NCBI GenBank assembly: GCA_023300185.1
Contig: CP097092.1
Location: 620,001 to 684,000 of the forward strand
From: Lancefieldella parvula
GTDB taxonomy: Bacteria > Actinomycetota > Coriobacteriia > Coriobacteriales > Atopobiaceae
Reading direction: 5' to 3'
Length of the DNA: 64,000 nt
The notes below the pieces were generated by a model. The model saw nothing but the letters and a program-made list of their open reading frames with translations. It was not told the origin of the DNA and did not search any database. Numbering within the stretch: position 1 is the stretch's first letter; each line of letters opens with the position of its first letter. The translations under genes were made by a program, and so were the position numbers. Of this stretch, positions 38,422 to 46,514 are shown piece after piece.

Positions 38422-39642
38422 TTATTCGCTCTTGTGGTCTCTGTGAATGAGCTCTTCGATGTGCTCGTGCTCTTCCTCGTGGAGTTGCTTAATCTCTTCA
38501 TCGAAGCCTGGATCTTTAGGGGTAATGAGTTCGTCTTCACCAGTCTTTGGATCAGTATGGTGAAGCAGAACAGGCTCAAAGAGGTGCAGGTACTTTGCAA
38601 AGAAAGCAGACATGGTAAGCAGCATGACAAAAATTGCAATACGAGGCAGCGTATTGACCTGCGTCATAATGAGCGAACCAACGCACAGAAGGGCAGTCCA
38701 ACCGTACATCAAAAGAACTGCTTGGCGCTGGTTATAACCGTGAGCCATTAAGCGGTGATGGATGTGTCCACGATCAGCTGTGGCAAAACTGACGTGCGCG
38801 CGGGTACGGCGAACAATCGCGGAGAAGGTATCGATGATCGGAATACCTGCAACGACGAGAGGAACAATGATGGTTGTGAGTCCTGCCCAACGAGTGACAG
38901 ACAAAAGCGAAATTGTTCCCAGAGCAAATCCCAAGGTTAGCGAACCAGAATCGCCCATGAAAATAGTTGCGGGATACGAGTTGTGAACTAAAAATCCAAG
39001 TGTGGTGCCTGCGATTGCTGCACTTAAAAGCGCTGCATCGAAGCGACCCGCCCAAATGGAAAGCACAAACATAGTGGTAGAGGCAATGCACGTAATACCT
39101 GAAGAAAGTCCGTCAAGGCCGTCGATAAGGTTGATGATGTTGGCGTAAGCAACCAGGTAAATGACGGTTGCTGGGTAGGCGAGCCATCCAAGATCCACAA
39201 AGCCGTACGCGGAAAACGGATCAACAACGTTACCGATAATCAGGCCGCCCGCAGCCGCGATGCTTGCTGCAATTATCTGACCAGCGAGTTTCTGAATAGG
39301 CTTGAGAGAAAAAATGTCGTCGAGCAAGCCGGTCAAGAAAATTACCGCAAATGCAGCGCCAACAATCCAGAAGTTGACGTTGAGATAATAGCGAGAAGAA
39401 AGGGTGATTTCTGCATGTCCAATAATTGCTTCAACGCCATAACGCACCAGCATAGCAACGGCTAACCCAAAGAAAATGGCGACGCCGCCCATGCGAGGAA
39501 TAGGTTTTTTATTGACTCGACGTGCAGAGGGTTTATCGACAACTCCAAGCTTCCAAGCTAGTTGACGAACGGCAGGGGTAATCAGAGCTGAACCAAGACC
39601 AGCTGAGAGGAAAACACAAAACATGGTTACCCAGAGGTTCAA
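38422..39642 (-). CDS. Undecaprenyl-phosphate N-acetylglucosaminyl/sugar-1-phosphate transferase (TagO/WecA/MraY family)
   Basis: 406 residues, about 10-11 membrane segments. Family motifs: INLIDGLDGLSSG (Asp-rich, catalytic), FMGDSGSLTLGFALG, and the cytoplasmic RRTRAHVSFATADRGHIHHRLMAHG, the HIHH type of TagO/WecA. It starts cell-wall glycopolymer or O-chain synthesis on the lipid carrier. It begins at TTG 39642 (AAGGGTAAG upstream) or ATG 39624. The C-terminal tail is acidic and His/Glu-rich (EEIKQLHEEEHEHIEELIHRD). Confidence 0.88.
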   Translation of the reverse strand: MNLWVTMFCVFLSAGLGSALITPAVRQLAWKLGVVDKPSARRVNKKPIPRMGGVAIFFGLAVAMLVRYGVEAIIGHAEITLSSRYYLNVNFWIVGAAFAVIFLTGLLDDIFSLKPIQKLAGQIIAASIAAAGGLIIGNVVDPFSAYGFVDLGWLAYPATVIYLVAYANIINLIDGLDGLSSGITCIASTTMFVLSIWAGRFDAALLSAAIAGTTLGFLVHNSYPATIFMGDSGSLTLGFALGTISLLSVTRWAGLTTIIVPLVVAGIPIIDTFSAIVRRTRAHVSFATADRGHIHHRLMAHGYNQRQAVLLMYGWTALLCVGSLIMTQVNTLPRIAIFVMLLTMSAFFAKYLHLFEPVLLHHTDPKTGEDELITPKDPGFDEEIKQLHEEEHEHIEELIHRDHKSE

Positions 39643-39738
39643 GCCGCTTACCCTTCAATAAAACAGTATTTAACTGCTAAAATCCATACTATTTAATTGT
39701 GCTGCTCATTAAAAAACAAGTCAAGACTTTAATCTCTT

Positions 39739-39755
39739 TATAATCTCTTTATAGT
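39739..39755 (+). promoter_or_regulatory. Two overlapping -10-like boxes before the 6S RNA candidate
   Basis: TATAAT (39739-39744) and TATAGT (39750-39755) sit 10-30 bases upstream of the closing stem. No clear -35 box is seen. Confidence 0.45.
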
Positions 39756-39768
39756 AAGAATTGTCCTT

Positions 39769-39918
39769 TTCCCGCGGTCAAAACTGGGTGAACCGACAAG
39801 TTTTTTCAGGGAGCCTAATCTCGTGTTCAGTACAGGCATCCTTCGTTGTTAAGGAAGCTGGAACGCTCGAGCGCGGCGCCCACCTTATGAAGGTGGGTTC
39901 ATAGATGACTGCGGGGAA
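39769..39918 (+). ncRNA. ssrS: Candidate 6S RNA
   Basis: A long-range closing stem joins 39769-39780 (TTCCCGCGGTCA) to 39906-39918 (TGACTGCGGGGAA), 12 pairs with one bulge and one G-U, followed by ATATTTTT. Near the 3' side is the hairpin CCCACCTT-AT-GAAGGTGGG typical of many 6S RNAs, and the middle is a largely unpaired bubble. About 150 nt, no ORF, strong -10 boxes upstream. Another small structured RNA is possible. Confidence 0.6.
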
Positions 39919-39956
39919 GGATATTTTTGTGCCTAGGCAGTCTGTGTTTAAATTGT

Positions 39957-40040
39957 GATGGCTCGCGGAAGAGTCGCGACGGCTCACGGAAGAGCGCTGA
40001 CAGTCCGCGGAAGAGCCGCAATGGTCCGTGGAAGCGTTGC
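39957..40040. repeat. Four imperfect 21-bp tandem repeats
   Basis: Units like GGCTCGCGGAAGAGTCGCGAC, with core CGGAAGAG (third unit) or GTGGAAGCG (fourth), repeated about every 21 bases. GC-rich against its surroundings. A small reading frame (39958-40083) crosses it but has no ribosome site. Confidence 0.6.
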
Positions 40041-40086
40041 GCGCCTCCTCGCAAGCCTACAGCCGCTCATTCTGCCCGCATAATCA

Positions 40087-40116
40087 TTGACATACCTGCC
40101 CCTGATTGCCACAATA
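40087..40116 (+). promoter_or_regulatory. Promoter of tRNA-Ala
   Basis: Perfect -35 TTGACA (40087-40092), 18-base spacer, -10-like ACAATA; transcription would start just before the tRNA at 40128. Confidence 0.55.
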
Positions 40117-40127
40117 AGTACCGCAAC

Positions 40128-40203
40128 GGGGATATAGCTCAGTTGGGAGAGCGCTGCCTTCGCAAGGCAGAGGCCGAGGGTTCGAATCCCTTTATCTCCA
40201 CCA
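40128..40203 (+). tRNA. tRNA-Ala (anticodon CGC)
   Basis: Acceptor GGGGATA / TATCTCC, anticodon arm CTGCC-TTCGCAA-GGCAG giving CGC, T-arm GGG-TTCGAAT-CCC, CCA encoded. Confidence 0.93.
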
Positions 40204-40214
40204 TGACTTTGACG

Positions 40215-40239
40215 CGCGCAGAGACCCTGCGCGTTTTTT
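40215..40239 (+). terminator. Intrinsic terminator after tRNA-Ala
   Basis: Stem CGCGCAG / CTGCGCG with a 5-base loop and TTTTTT. Confidence 0.85.
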
Positions 40240-40284
40240 ATACCACCATCTGCCTGGGCAGATACGACGGGAGGCGAGAAACCC

Positions 40285-41324
40285 TTGGGTAGTGCACCAT
40301 CACCTCATACCCTTACGTTTTCTGCCTACGACGTCTGTGAACTCTGCCCAAGGCGCTGCCATGCTCAAAGAAACGCTGGTAAAGCGGGCCTTTGTGGAGC
40401 TTCAAGCACCATTCGTGTGGCTCGTTCAGCGCTGCATTTCTGGGAGGAGCCTCCTATCTCGGGCGAGGCCGGATCGGGTGCAATTTTCTTCACAGGTTGC
40501 CCGCTCAGATGCGTGTTCTGCCAGAATCACCAGATCTCGCAAGAGGGTTTTGGCAAGCCAGTCACAACTGAGCGCCTTGCTCAAATGATGCTTGAACTGC
40601 AAGCTCAGGGTGCGCTCAACATCAACCTTGTAACTCCTTTGCACTTCTCGCCACACATAATTGAAGCAGTGACGCTGGCAAAAGAAGCGGGACTTGACGC
40701 TCCCAATAGTGTGCAATACCTCGGGATATGAGCTGCCAGAGGTCGTACAGAAAGTTTCGAGCGTTATTGATATTTGGCTGACGGACGTCAAGTACGCAGA
40801 TCCTGCGCTTGGCAAAAGAGCTCTCGTACGCAGCAGATTATCCAGAGATGTCTATGGCGGCGCTTGAGGTTATGTATGACTCGGTTATGAGTCGTGGAGG
40901 TCGCAAGCTGGACGATGACGGTCGCATGCTGCAAGGCATCATTGTGCGTCACCTGGTCATGCCCACGCACGCAGACGATTCCTGCGAGGTGCTCAACCGC
41001 GTCTGGAATCTTTGTCATAATGATGTAGACGTATCAATCATGAATCAGTACACGCCGAATGAGCGCATGCGTGCAGCTGGCGGTCCGCTTTCTGAAACGC
41101 TTTCTGACGAGGAGTACGAGTTGGTGCTCTGTCATGCGGATGACCTGGGCTTTGAGAACCTGTGGTGGCAGGAGGGCGGAACCGTCTCCGAGAGTTTTGT
41201 GCCAGCCTTTGACGCAACAGGCGTTGAAGGTCCCGCGCTCAAGCTCCGCTCGGCTCGCGGCAACGCCACCGACGCTTCAACCCGCACTACCACCAGCATC
41301 CCCGATACGCAAACCGAGGAGTAA
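40285..41324 (+). CDS. PflX-like radical SAM protein (COG1313), two frameshifts
   Basis: N-terminal cysteine pair (LCPRRCHAQRNAGKAGLCGA), then IRVARSALHFWEEPPISG and the radical SAM motif GCPLRCVFCQNHQIS, the standard layout of pyruvate formate-lyase-activating-enzyme homologs of the PflX type. Breaks at about 40716 (extra A: PNS to PIVCNTSGYELPEVVQ) and 40810 (extra G: PAL-AKELSYAADYPEMS) both restore family sequence; total about 345 residues. It starts at TTG 40285. The target protein is unknown. Confidence 0.82.
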
Positions 41325-41326
41325 CC

Positions 41327-41779
41327 ATGTCTGTCGAGAAGCCCGAAGAGCTCCAAACCACCCCAGCGCCACAGGCGGCTGCACTCACGGATGCGGAGCG
41401 CGCCGAGCTGGAAGCGCTCCGCGCAGAGAAAGAGCGCAGGGAGCTCGAGGCTCTTCGCGCAGAGAAAGAGCGCGCTGAGCTTGAGGCGCTTCGTGCCGAG
41501 AAGACCCGTGCAGCCCAAGCAGAAGCACAAGCCCAGACAGAGGCAGCCGCCGCCGAAGATGCTCAACTTGTTGCAGCTCAACAGCGTGCCGCACGCAAGG
41601 CAGCTCAGCAGGAAGCCGAGCAGATTCGTCGCATTCAGGAGCAGCGCGCCAAGGGACGCGCTCTTATGGAGCCCGATGAGGACGACGAAGACATTAAGAT
41701 GCCTCTGGGGCAAAAAATTGTTATTGGAACTGTGGTAATTCTCGCAGTTATCTTTGTTGTAAGCCAATTTATTTTGTAG
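41327..41779 (+). CDS. Tail-anchored coiled-coil protein of unknown function
   Basis: 150 residues. Residues 25-60 hold three 11-13-residue repeats with core ELEALRAEK, then an Ala/Gln/Glu/Arg coiled coil to about 110, an acidic spacer MEPDEDDEDIKMP, and one C-terminal transmembrane helix (IVIGTVVILAVIFVVSQFIL) ending the protein. No catalytic motif. A single C-terminal membrane anchor with a cytoplasmic rod suggests a tether or scaffold. GAGGAG precedes ATG, 2 bases after the PflX stop, so it is likely co-expressed. Confidence 0.8.
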   Translation: MSVEKPEELQTTPAPQAAALTDAERAELEALRAEKERRELEALRAEKERAELEALRAEKTRAAQAEAQAQTEAAAAEDAQLVAAQQRAARKAAQQEAEQIRRIQEQRAKGRALMEPDEDDEDIKMPLGQKIVIGTVVILAVIFVVSQFIL

Positions 41780-41839
41780 GACTGCTACTCTAGATATATC
41801 GTCTCACCGTCAGTTTTTGACCAATCGAAAAGAGCAACT

Positions 41840-43336
41840 ATGTCACTCACTGATCGTACCAAACCCTCAGACGTTAGCCTTAATACAGACTTGTATGAGC
41901 TCACGATGGCTCAAGGTTATTGGGAAGCTGGTCTTGTTAATGCAGAGGCATGCTTTACCGCATTCTTCCGCGAGAACCCCTTTAATGGTGGATTTGCAAT
42001 TTCTTGTGGTACTGGTCAAATTGCTGACTTAGTTGAAAACTTTATTTATGAAGACGACGATATTGACTACCTGGCAAGCATTAACTCTCCTGGTGGCGGT
42101 CGTCTCTTTAAGCCAGCATTCCTTGAGTTTTTGCGCAACCACAAGCTCAATGTAACCATTGATGCAATCCCCGAGGGAGAGCTTGTTTTCCCACGTGAGC
42201 CTATGGTCCGCGTTGAGGGTTCTATTGTTGATTGTCAGCTCATTGAGACCGCCCTGCTTAACTTGGTCAACTTCCAGACTTTGGCAGCAACTAAGTGTGC
42301 TCGCGTTATCAAGGCTGCTCAGGGCAATCCAGTTTCTGACTTTGGCCTGCGTCGTGCGCAGGGTCCAGACGGTGGTCTGGCAGTTGCTCGCGCTTCTTAT
42401 ATTGCGGGTGCTTCAAGCACTTCAAATGTCCTTGCTGGCAAAATCTACGGCATTCCTGTTTTTGGTACCCACGCACACTCTTGGGTAATGTCGTTTGATA
42501 CTGAGCTTGATGCCTTTAGGGCGTTTGCAAAATCTAGCCCAACTAACTGCTCACTTCTGCTTGATACCTATGATGTTCACGAAGGCATCAAGAACGCCAT
42601 CATTGTGGCAAAAGAGATGGAGGAGCGCGGCGAGCGCTTGAATGCTGTTCGTATTGACTCCGGAGACCTTGCGCGCCTTTCTAAGGAAGCTCGTAAGGCT
42701 TTTGACGAGGCTGACCTTCCTTACATTAAGATTTCTGTTTCAAATGATCTTGACGAGTACACCATCCAGTCGCTCTTTGCTCAGGGTGCACCTATTGATG
42801 CCTTTGGTGTTGGTACCAAGCTTGCTACCTGCGATCCTCAGCCTTCGCTTGGCGGCGTCTATAAGCTAACCGCTCGTCGTCAGTCTGCTGATGAGCCTTG
42901 GACTCCTGTTATCAAGCTGTCCGAGATGGCCTACAAGCGTACCGTTCCTGGCATTCAGCATATTCGCCGCTTCTACGATGCAAACGGCTGCCCTGCAGGC
43001 GACATGATTTTTGACCCAGATTACCTGGTCACCAAGAGTCCAGAGTCTAAGGCAACTGTTGTCGACATCATTGACCCGTACTCCACCCACAAGCTTGAAG
43101 GAACTTCTCGCGAGCTGATGGTAAGGCTGGTAGAAGGCGGCAAGCGCGTAGGGGAGAGCGAGTCTATTGAGGTTGCTCGCGATCGCTGCCACGCTGCGCT
43201 TATGCGCCTGGATGCAGCGTATACACGTTTCTTGAACCCTCAGATTTATCCTGTGGGTCTTGAGCGCGGTCTGGCCAATTTGCGTCACGAACTTGCTGCT
43301 CAACATCAGGTAAAATCTTCCGAGGAAACCGAGTAG
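41840..43336 (+). CDS. pncB: Nicotinate phosphoribosyltransferase
   Basis: 498 residues. LNTDLYELTMAQGYWEAG at the N-terminus, the phosphate-binding and active-site part FGLRRAQGPDGGLAVARASYIAGASSTSNVLAG, HAHSWVMSF, and DSGDLARLSKEARK are diagnostic. It makes nicotinate mononucleotide for NAD salvage. The length is that of the longer Gram-positive type. Confidence 0.95.
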   Translation: MSLTDRTKPSDVSLNTDLYELTMAQGYWEAGLVNAEACFTAFFRENPFNGGFAISCGTGQIADLVENFIYEDDDIDYLASINSPGGGRLFKPAFLEFLRNHKLNVTIDAIPEGELVFPREPMVRVEGSIVDCQLIETALLNLVNFQTLAATKCARVIKAAQGNPVSDFGLRRAQGPDGGLAVARASYIAGASSTSNVLAGKIYGIPVFGTHAHSWVMSFDTELDAFRAFAKSSPTNCSLLLDTYDVHEGIKNAIIVAKEMEERGERLNAVRIDSGDLARLSKEARKAFDEADLPYIKISVSNDLDEYTIQSLFAQGAPIDAFGVGTKLATCDPQPSLGGVYKLTARRQSADEPWTPVIKLSEMAYKRTVPGIQHIRRFYDANGCPAGDMIFDPDYLVTKSPESKATVVDIIDPYSTHKLEGTSRELMVRLVEGGKRVGESESIEVARDRCHAALMRLDAAYTRFLNPQIYPVGLERGLANLRHELAAQHQVKSSEETE

Positions 43337-43416
43337 TCCTCTAGAAGCTACGAAACCAACTACACAATCAATCACGTACTTACGCTGCACACGTGCACTG
43401 AATTTAAAGGAGAACC

Positions 43417-45262
43417 ATGCGCGAGAAGATCGAGGAACTTGTACGTCAAGCCTTGGCAGACGCCCAGGCTGCGGGTGAGTTGCCTGAATTCCAGATTGAT
43501 GACGTGGGACTTGAGCGCCCACAGGACTCATCAAATGGTGACTGGTCTTCTACGGTTGCAATGCGTTCTGCAAAGCTGGCACACAAGGCTCCTCGTGATA
43601 TTGCTGCAGCTCTTGTGGCTCATATTGCTGCAGATGCTCAGATTGAGCGCGTTGAGGTTGCAGGTCCTGGCTTTGTAAACTTCTACCTGTCTACCGCTGC
43701 GGGCAATGAGATTTTTAACACCGTTCGCGAGCAGGGCGCCGATTTTGGTCGTTCTACCTTTGGTGCTGGTCAGAAGGTCCAGGTAGAGTACGTTTCTGCA
43801 AACCCTGTTGGTCCTCTGCATATTGGTCATGGTCGCTGGGCAGCACTGGGAGATTCTCTGAGCCGCATTCTTGCATTCGCAGGCTATGAGGTTGAGCGTG
43901 AGTACTACGTCAACGATCATGGCTCTCAGATGGACGTCTTTGGTCACTCCATCTCTAAGCGCTACCTGCAGCTTATTGACATCATGCAGAAGCGCGACAT
44001 TGACGCTGATGCGGCTGCTCAGGTGCTTGGCTGAAGATCGCAATGCTTACGTTGCAGATGAAGACGATGCTCATCCAGAGGAGCATCCATTTACTGACGA
44101 GTTCATTAACTCTCTTGGCGGCAATGCATACGCTGGAGACTACATTGTTGACCTGGGACTTTTCTTCCTCAAAAATGACGGAGAGGTCTGGGCAGACAAG
44201 TCCGAAGATGAGCGCATGGTTGAGTTCCGTGAGCGCGGTTACAAGATGATGCTTGAGTCCATCAAAAATACCTGCCACAACGCTCGCGCTGACTTTGATG
44301 TTTGGTTCTCTGAGCGCTCTCTGTACGTTAAGGACGACCAGGGTAAAGACGCCGTTGATCGCGCGCTTGATGCTCTTGATAAGCTCGGCTACCTCTATCG
44401 TTCTGATGAGGGCGCGCTGTTCTTCCGTTCTACTGATTTTGGTGACGATAAGGACCGTGTACTCATCAAAACAAATGGCGAGTATACCTATTTTGCTTCC
44501 GACGTTGCGTACCACTGGAACAAGTTCCAGCGTGTCGACCACGTTATTGATATTTGGGGAGCAGATCACCACGGATATATTCAGCGTGTTCGCTCTGCTG
44601 CAACAGCTCTTGGTTACCCAACTCAGTTTGAGGTTTTGCTTGGTCAGCTGGTTAACCTGCTCAGAAACGGCGTTGCCGTCAGAATGTCTAAGCGCAAGGG
44701 AACTGGTATCCACTTTGACGAGCTTCTCGCTGAGGTTGGTGTTGATGCAACGCGCTACACCCTTGTTTCAAAGTCTTCCAACCAGATGATTGACTTTGAC
44801 ATTGAGCAGGTAAAGCGTCAGGACAGCTCTAATCCTGTGTATTACGTTCAGTATGCTCACGCTCGTATTTGCTCTATTTTGCGCCGCGCTGCTGGCGTTG
44901 ACCTTGATGAGGCAAAGGCGCTTGGTATGGACGCTGTTGCAGATAAGGCTATTGGCTCTGAGGTTGATCTTGGGCTGCTCTCTGAAGACGCCGAGCAGGC
45001 TCTTGCTCGTAAACTCTTTGAGTTCCCAGGTCTTGTTGAGGGTTGTGCTCGCGATAGGGCACCATTCCGCATTACGCATTATATTGAAGAGCTTGCTGGT
45101 CAGTTCCACGCATTCTATACCGTTTGCCAGGTACTTCCTTCTGAAGGACGCCCACTGGACGCAGAGCTTTCTAAGGCTCGTCTTGCTGCGTGTGATGCAA
45201 CTCGTCGCGTACTTGCAATTGCTCTTGATCTGATTGGTGTTTCTGCTCCTGAAGCAATGTAA
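43417..45262 (+). CDS. argS: Arginyl-tRNA synthetase (frameshifted)
   Basis: Class I enzyme: HIGH motif SANPVGPLHIGHGRWAALGDSLSRIL, N-terminal tRNA-binding domain (WSSTVAMRSAKLAHKAPRDIA), and KMSKR-type VRMSKRKGTGIHFDEL. The frame breaks at about 44035; removing one G (CTTGGCTG to CTTGCTG) joins AAQVL to AEDRNAYV and restores 614 residues. An essential gene, so a real inactivating mutation is very unlikely. GGAGAACC lies before ATG. Confidence 0.95.
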
Positions 45263-45290
45263 ACGATAGCTAACTATGTTGTTTTGTCAT

Positions 45291-45328
45291 GATACCGTGC
45301 AAGTATTGAATACCTGCACGGTATCTTT
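45291..45328 (+). terminator. Intrinsic terminator after argS
   Basis: Perfect 11-bp stem GATACCGTGCA / TGCACGGTATC, 13-base loop, short T-run. Confidence 0.8.
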
Positions 45329-45510
45329 AGTGAATTTCTCCAGATAATTTACATATTTCTCCGTTATGTAAAAAATTTTTTAATGTATAAAAGAGATAAT
45401 AAAATTAATATTTATTACTTAAATTTAATATTTCAGCATATAAAAGCCTATTTTGATGTCATATAAGCACCATTTTCTAACATATTTCTGACTAACTATT
45501 GTTTTGTCCC
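45329..45510. other. A/T-rich non-coding stretch
   Basis: Much richer in A/T than its surroundings (runs such as ATAATAAAATTAATATTTATT). No ORF, no tRNA and no clear repeat. It could be an upstream activating or curved-DNA region for the MarR-type gene. Confidence 0.5.
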
Positions 45511-45541
45511 CACGTTAACACGTGTTTTTTAGGGGTATACT
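45511..45541 (+). promoter_or_regulatory. Promoter of the tandem-MarR gene with palindromic operator candidate
   Basis: Palindrome CACGTTAACACGTG (arms CACGT / ACGTG, 4-base centre TAAC) at 45511-45524, overlapping the place of the -35 box; -10 TATACT at 45536-45541. It fits a site for autoregulation. Confidence 0.45.
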
Positions 45542-45591
45542 CATTATGCGAGCAAATAGTAAATGGTTCGGGCATAAGAGTGGAGGTCTCT

Positions 45592-46272
45592 ATGGAACTT
45601 CGCGAGTACATGTCCATTCGCAGGTCTTACAACTTGGTTAGAAGAGTGGTGCCTGCTAACAGACGACTCACGTTTGAAGAGTTTGCTATTTTGTGTCGCC
45701 TCAATGTGAAGGGCGCCCCTGTTAAGACTTCAGAAATTGCCGAGTATCAGAGTGCTCTTCGTCCTACGATTACTCATCGTACCTCGCACCTGGCAAGGCT
45801 TGGTTTCATCAAGAGAGATGAAGGCGCCATTGATCGACGCAACGTAGTGTGTATCATCACAGAAAAGGGTGTAGAAGCAGTTGAGGAGCTGTCCAAGCTT
45901 ACCTGTGCTCGTATTGCACCTGGCCAGGCGCTTTCACGTACTTCGTTTGAGCGCATCGTCATGTATGTTGACGCTATGGGAGCTCTGTATTGCAGGGCAG
46001 CAGATATGGTTCTTCTTGCAATTCTAGATTCTCCTAAAGACGCTCTTTCGATTACAGAGATTGTTGACGCGCTTGGTCTTTTGCAGCCAACGGTTTCTAT
46101 GTCTCTTACTGCTTTGGCAGAAAGTGGCCTGGTACAGCGCAAACATGATGATGCTCTTTCAAGAAGAGTAACTATGGTTGAGCTCACGCCTCAAGGCAAG
46201 ACCTATATCAAAGAAATCGTTCAGCAAATTGAAGACATTATTGTTAAAAGAAAGAGCCGTACAGCTGTTTAA
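45592..46272 (+). CDS. Transcriptional regulator with two tandem MarR-like winged-helix domains
   Basis: 226 residues. First winged helix at about 25-100 (FEEFAILCRLNVKGAPVKTSEIAEY...THRTSHLARLGFIKRDEGAIDRRN), second at about 135-215 (VLLAILDSPKDALSITEIVDAL...VSMSLTALAESGLVQRKHDD). Each has the recognition helix and the D-x-R-R/S-R-R wing of MarR. MarR proteins usually have one domain and dimerise; this could act as a built-in dimer. ATG 45592 is chosen for its GGAGG; a start at 45499 has none. Target unknown. Confidence 0.8.
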   Translation: MELREYMSIRRSYNLVRRVVPANRRLTFEEFAILCRLNVKGAPVKTSEIAEYQSALRPTITHRTSHLARLGFIKRDEGAIDRRNVVCIITEKGVEAVEELSKLTCARIAPGQALSRTSFERIVMYVDAMGALYCRAADMVLLAILDSPKDALSITEIVDALGLLQPTVSMSLTALAESGLVQRKHDDALSRRVTMVELTPQGKTYIKEIVQQIEDIIVKRKSRTAV

Positions 46273-46348
46273 ATGATTTATGCAGATTAAAGAAATCTAG
46301 AAGATGGGTTTCTCGAGGTTTAAGGGTTAGTGGTTATAAATCCCCATT

Positions 46349-46401
46349 TGCCCGTTTTATGGTGAATTTTATTTATTTTTTCATCATAAGGCGGGCATTT
46401 T
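46349..46401 (+). terminator. Long hairpin between the MarR-type gene and rho
   Basis: Arms of 18 bases, TGCCCGTTTTATGGTGAA and TTCATCATAAGGCGGGCA, pair fully if G-U pairs are allowed (three), around a T/A-rich loop, followed by TTTTC. Likely terminator of the upstream gene. Confidence 0.7.
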
Positions 46402-46514
46402 CGTGGTATATTCCTTTTGGATTTGCACCTATTTGATTTTGTTTGTTATCCCTTCATCATATTTCTCACGTATTTTTACAGATTATTTTGATGAGCAAAC
46501 AGAGAGGTTTGTAC

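Noticed and set aside
39927..40292. 121-residue open frame
   Set aside because: Runs through tRNA-Ala and its terminator and encodes the tandem repeats; not a plausible gene.
45499..45591. Longer start for the tandem-MarR gene
   Set aside because: The extra 31 residues cross the promoter and lack a ribosome site; ATG 45592 has GGAGG.
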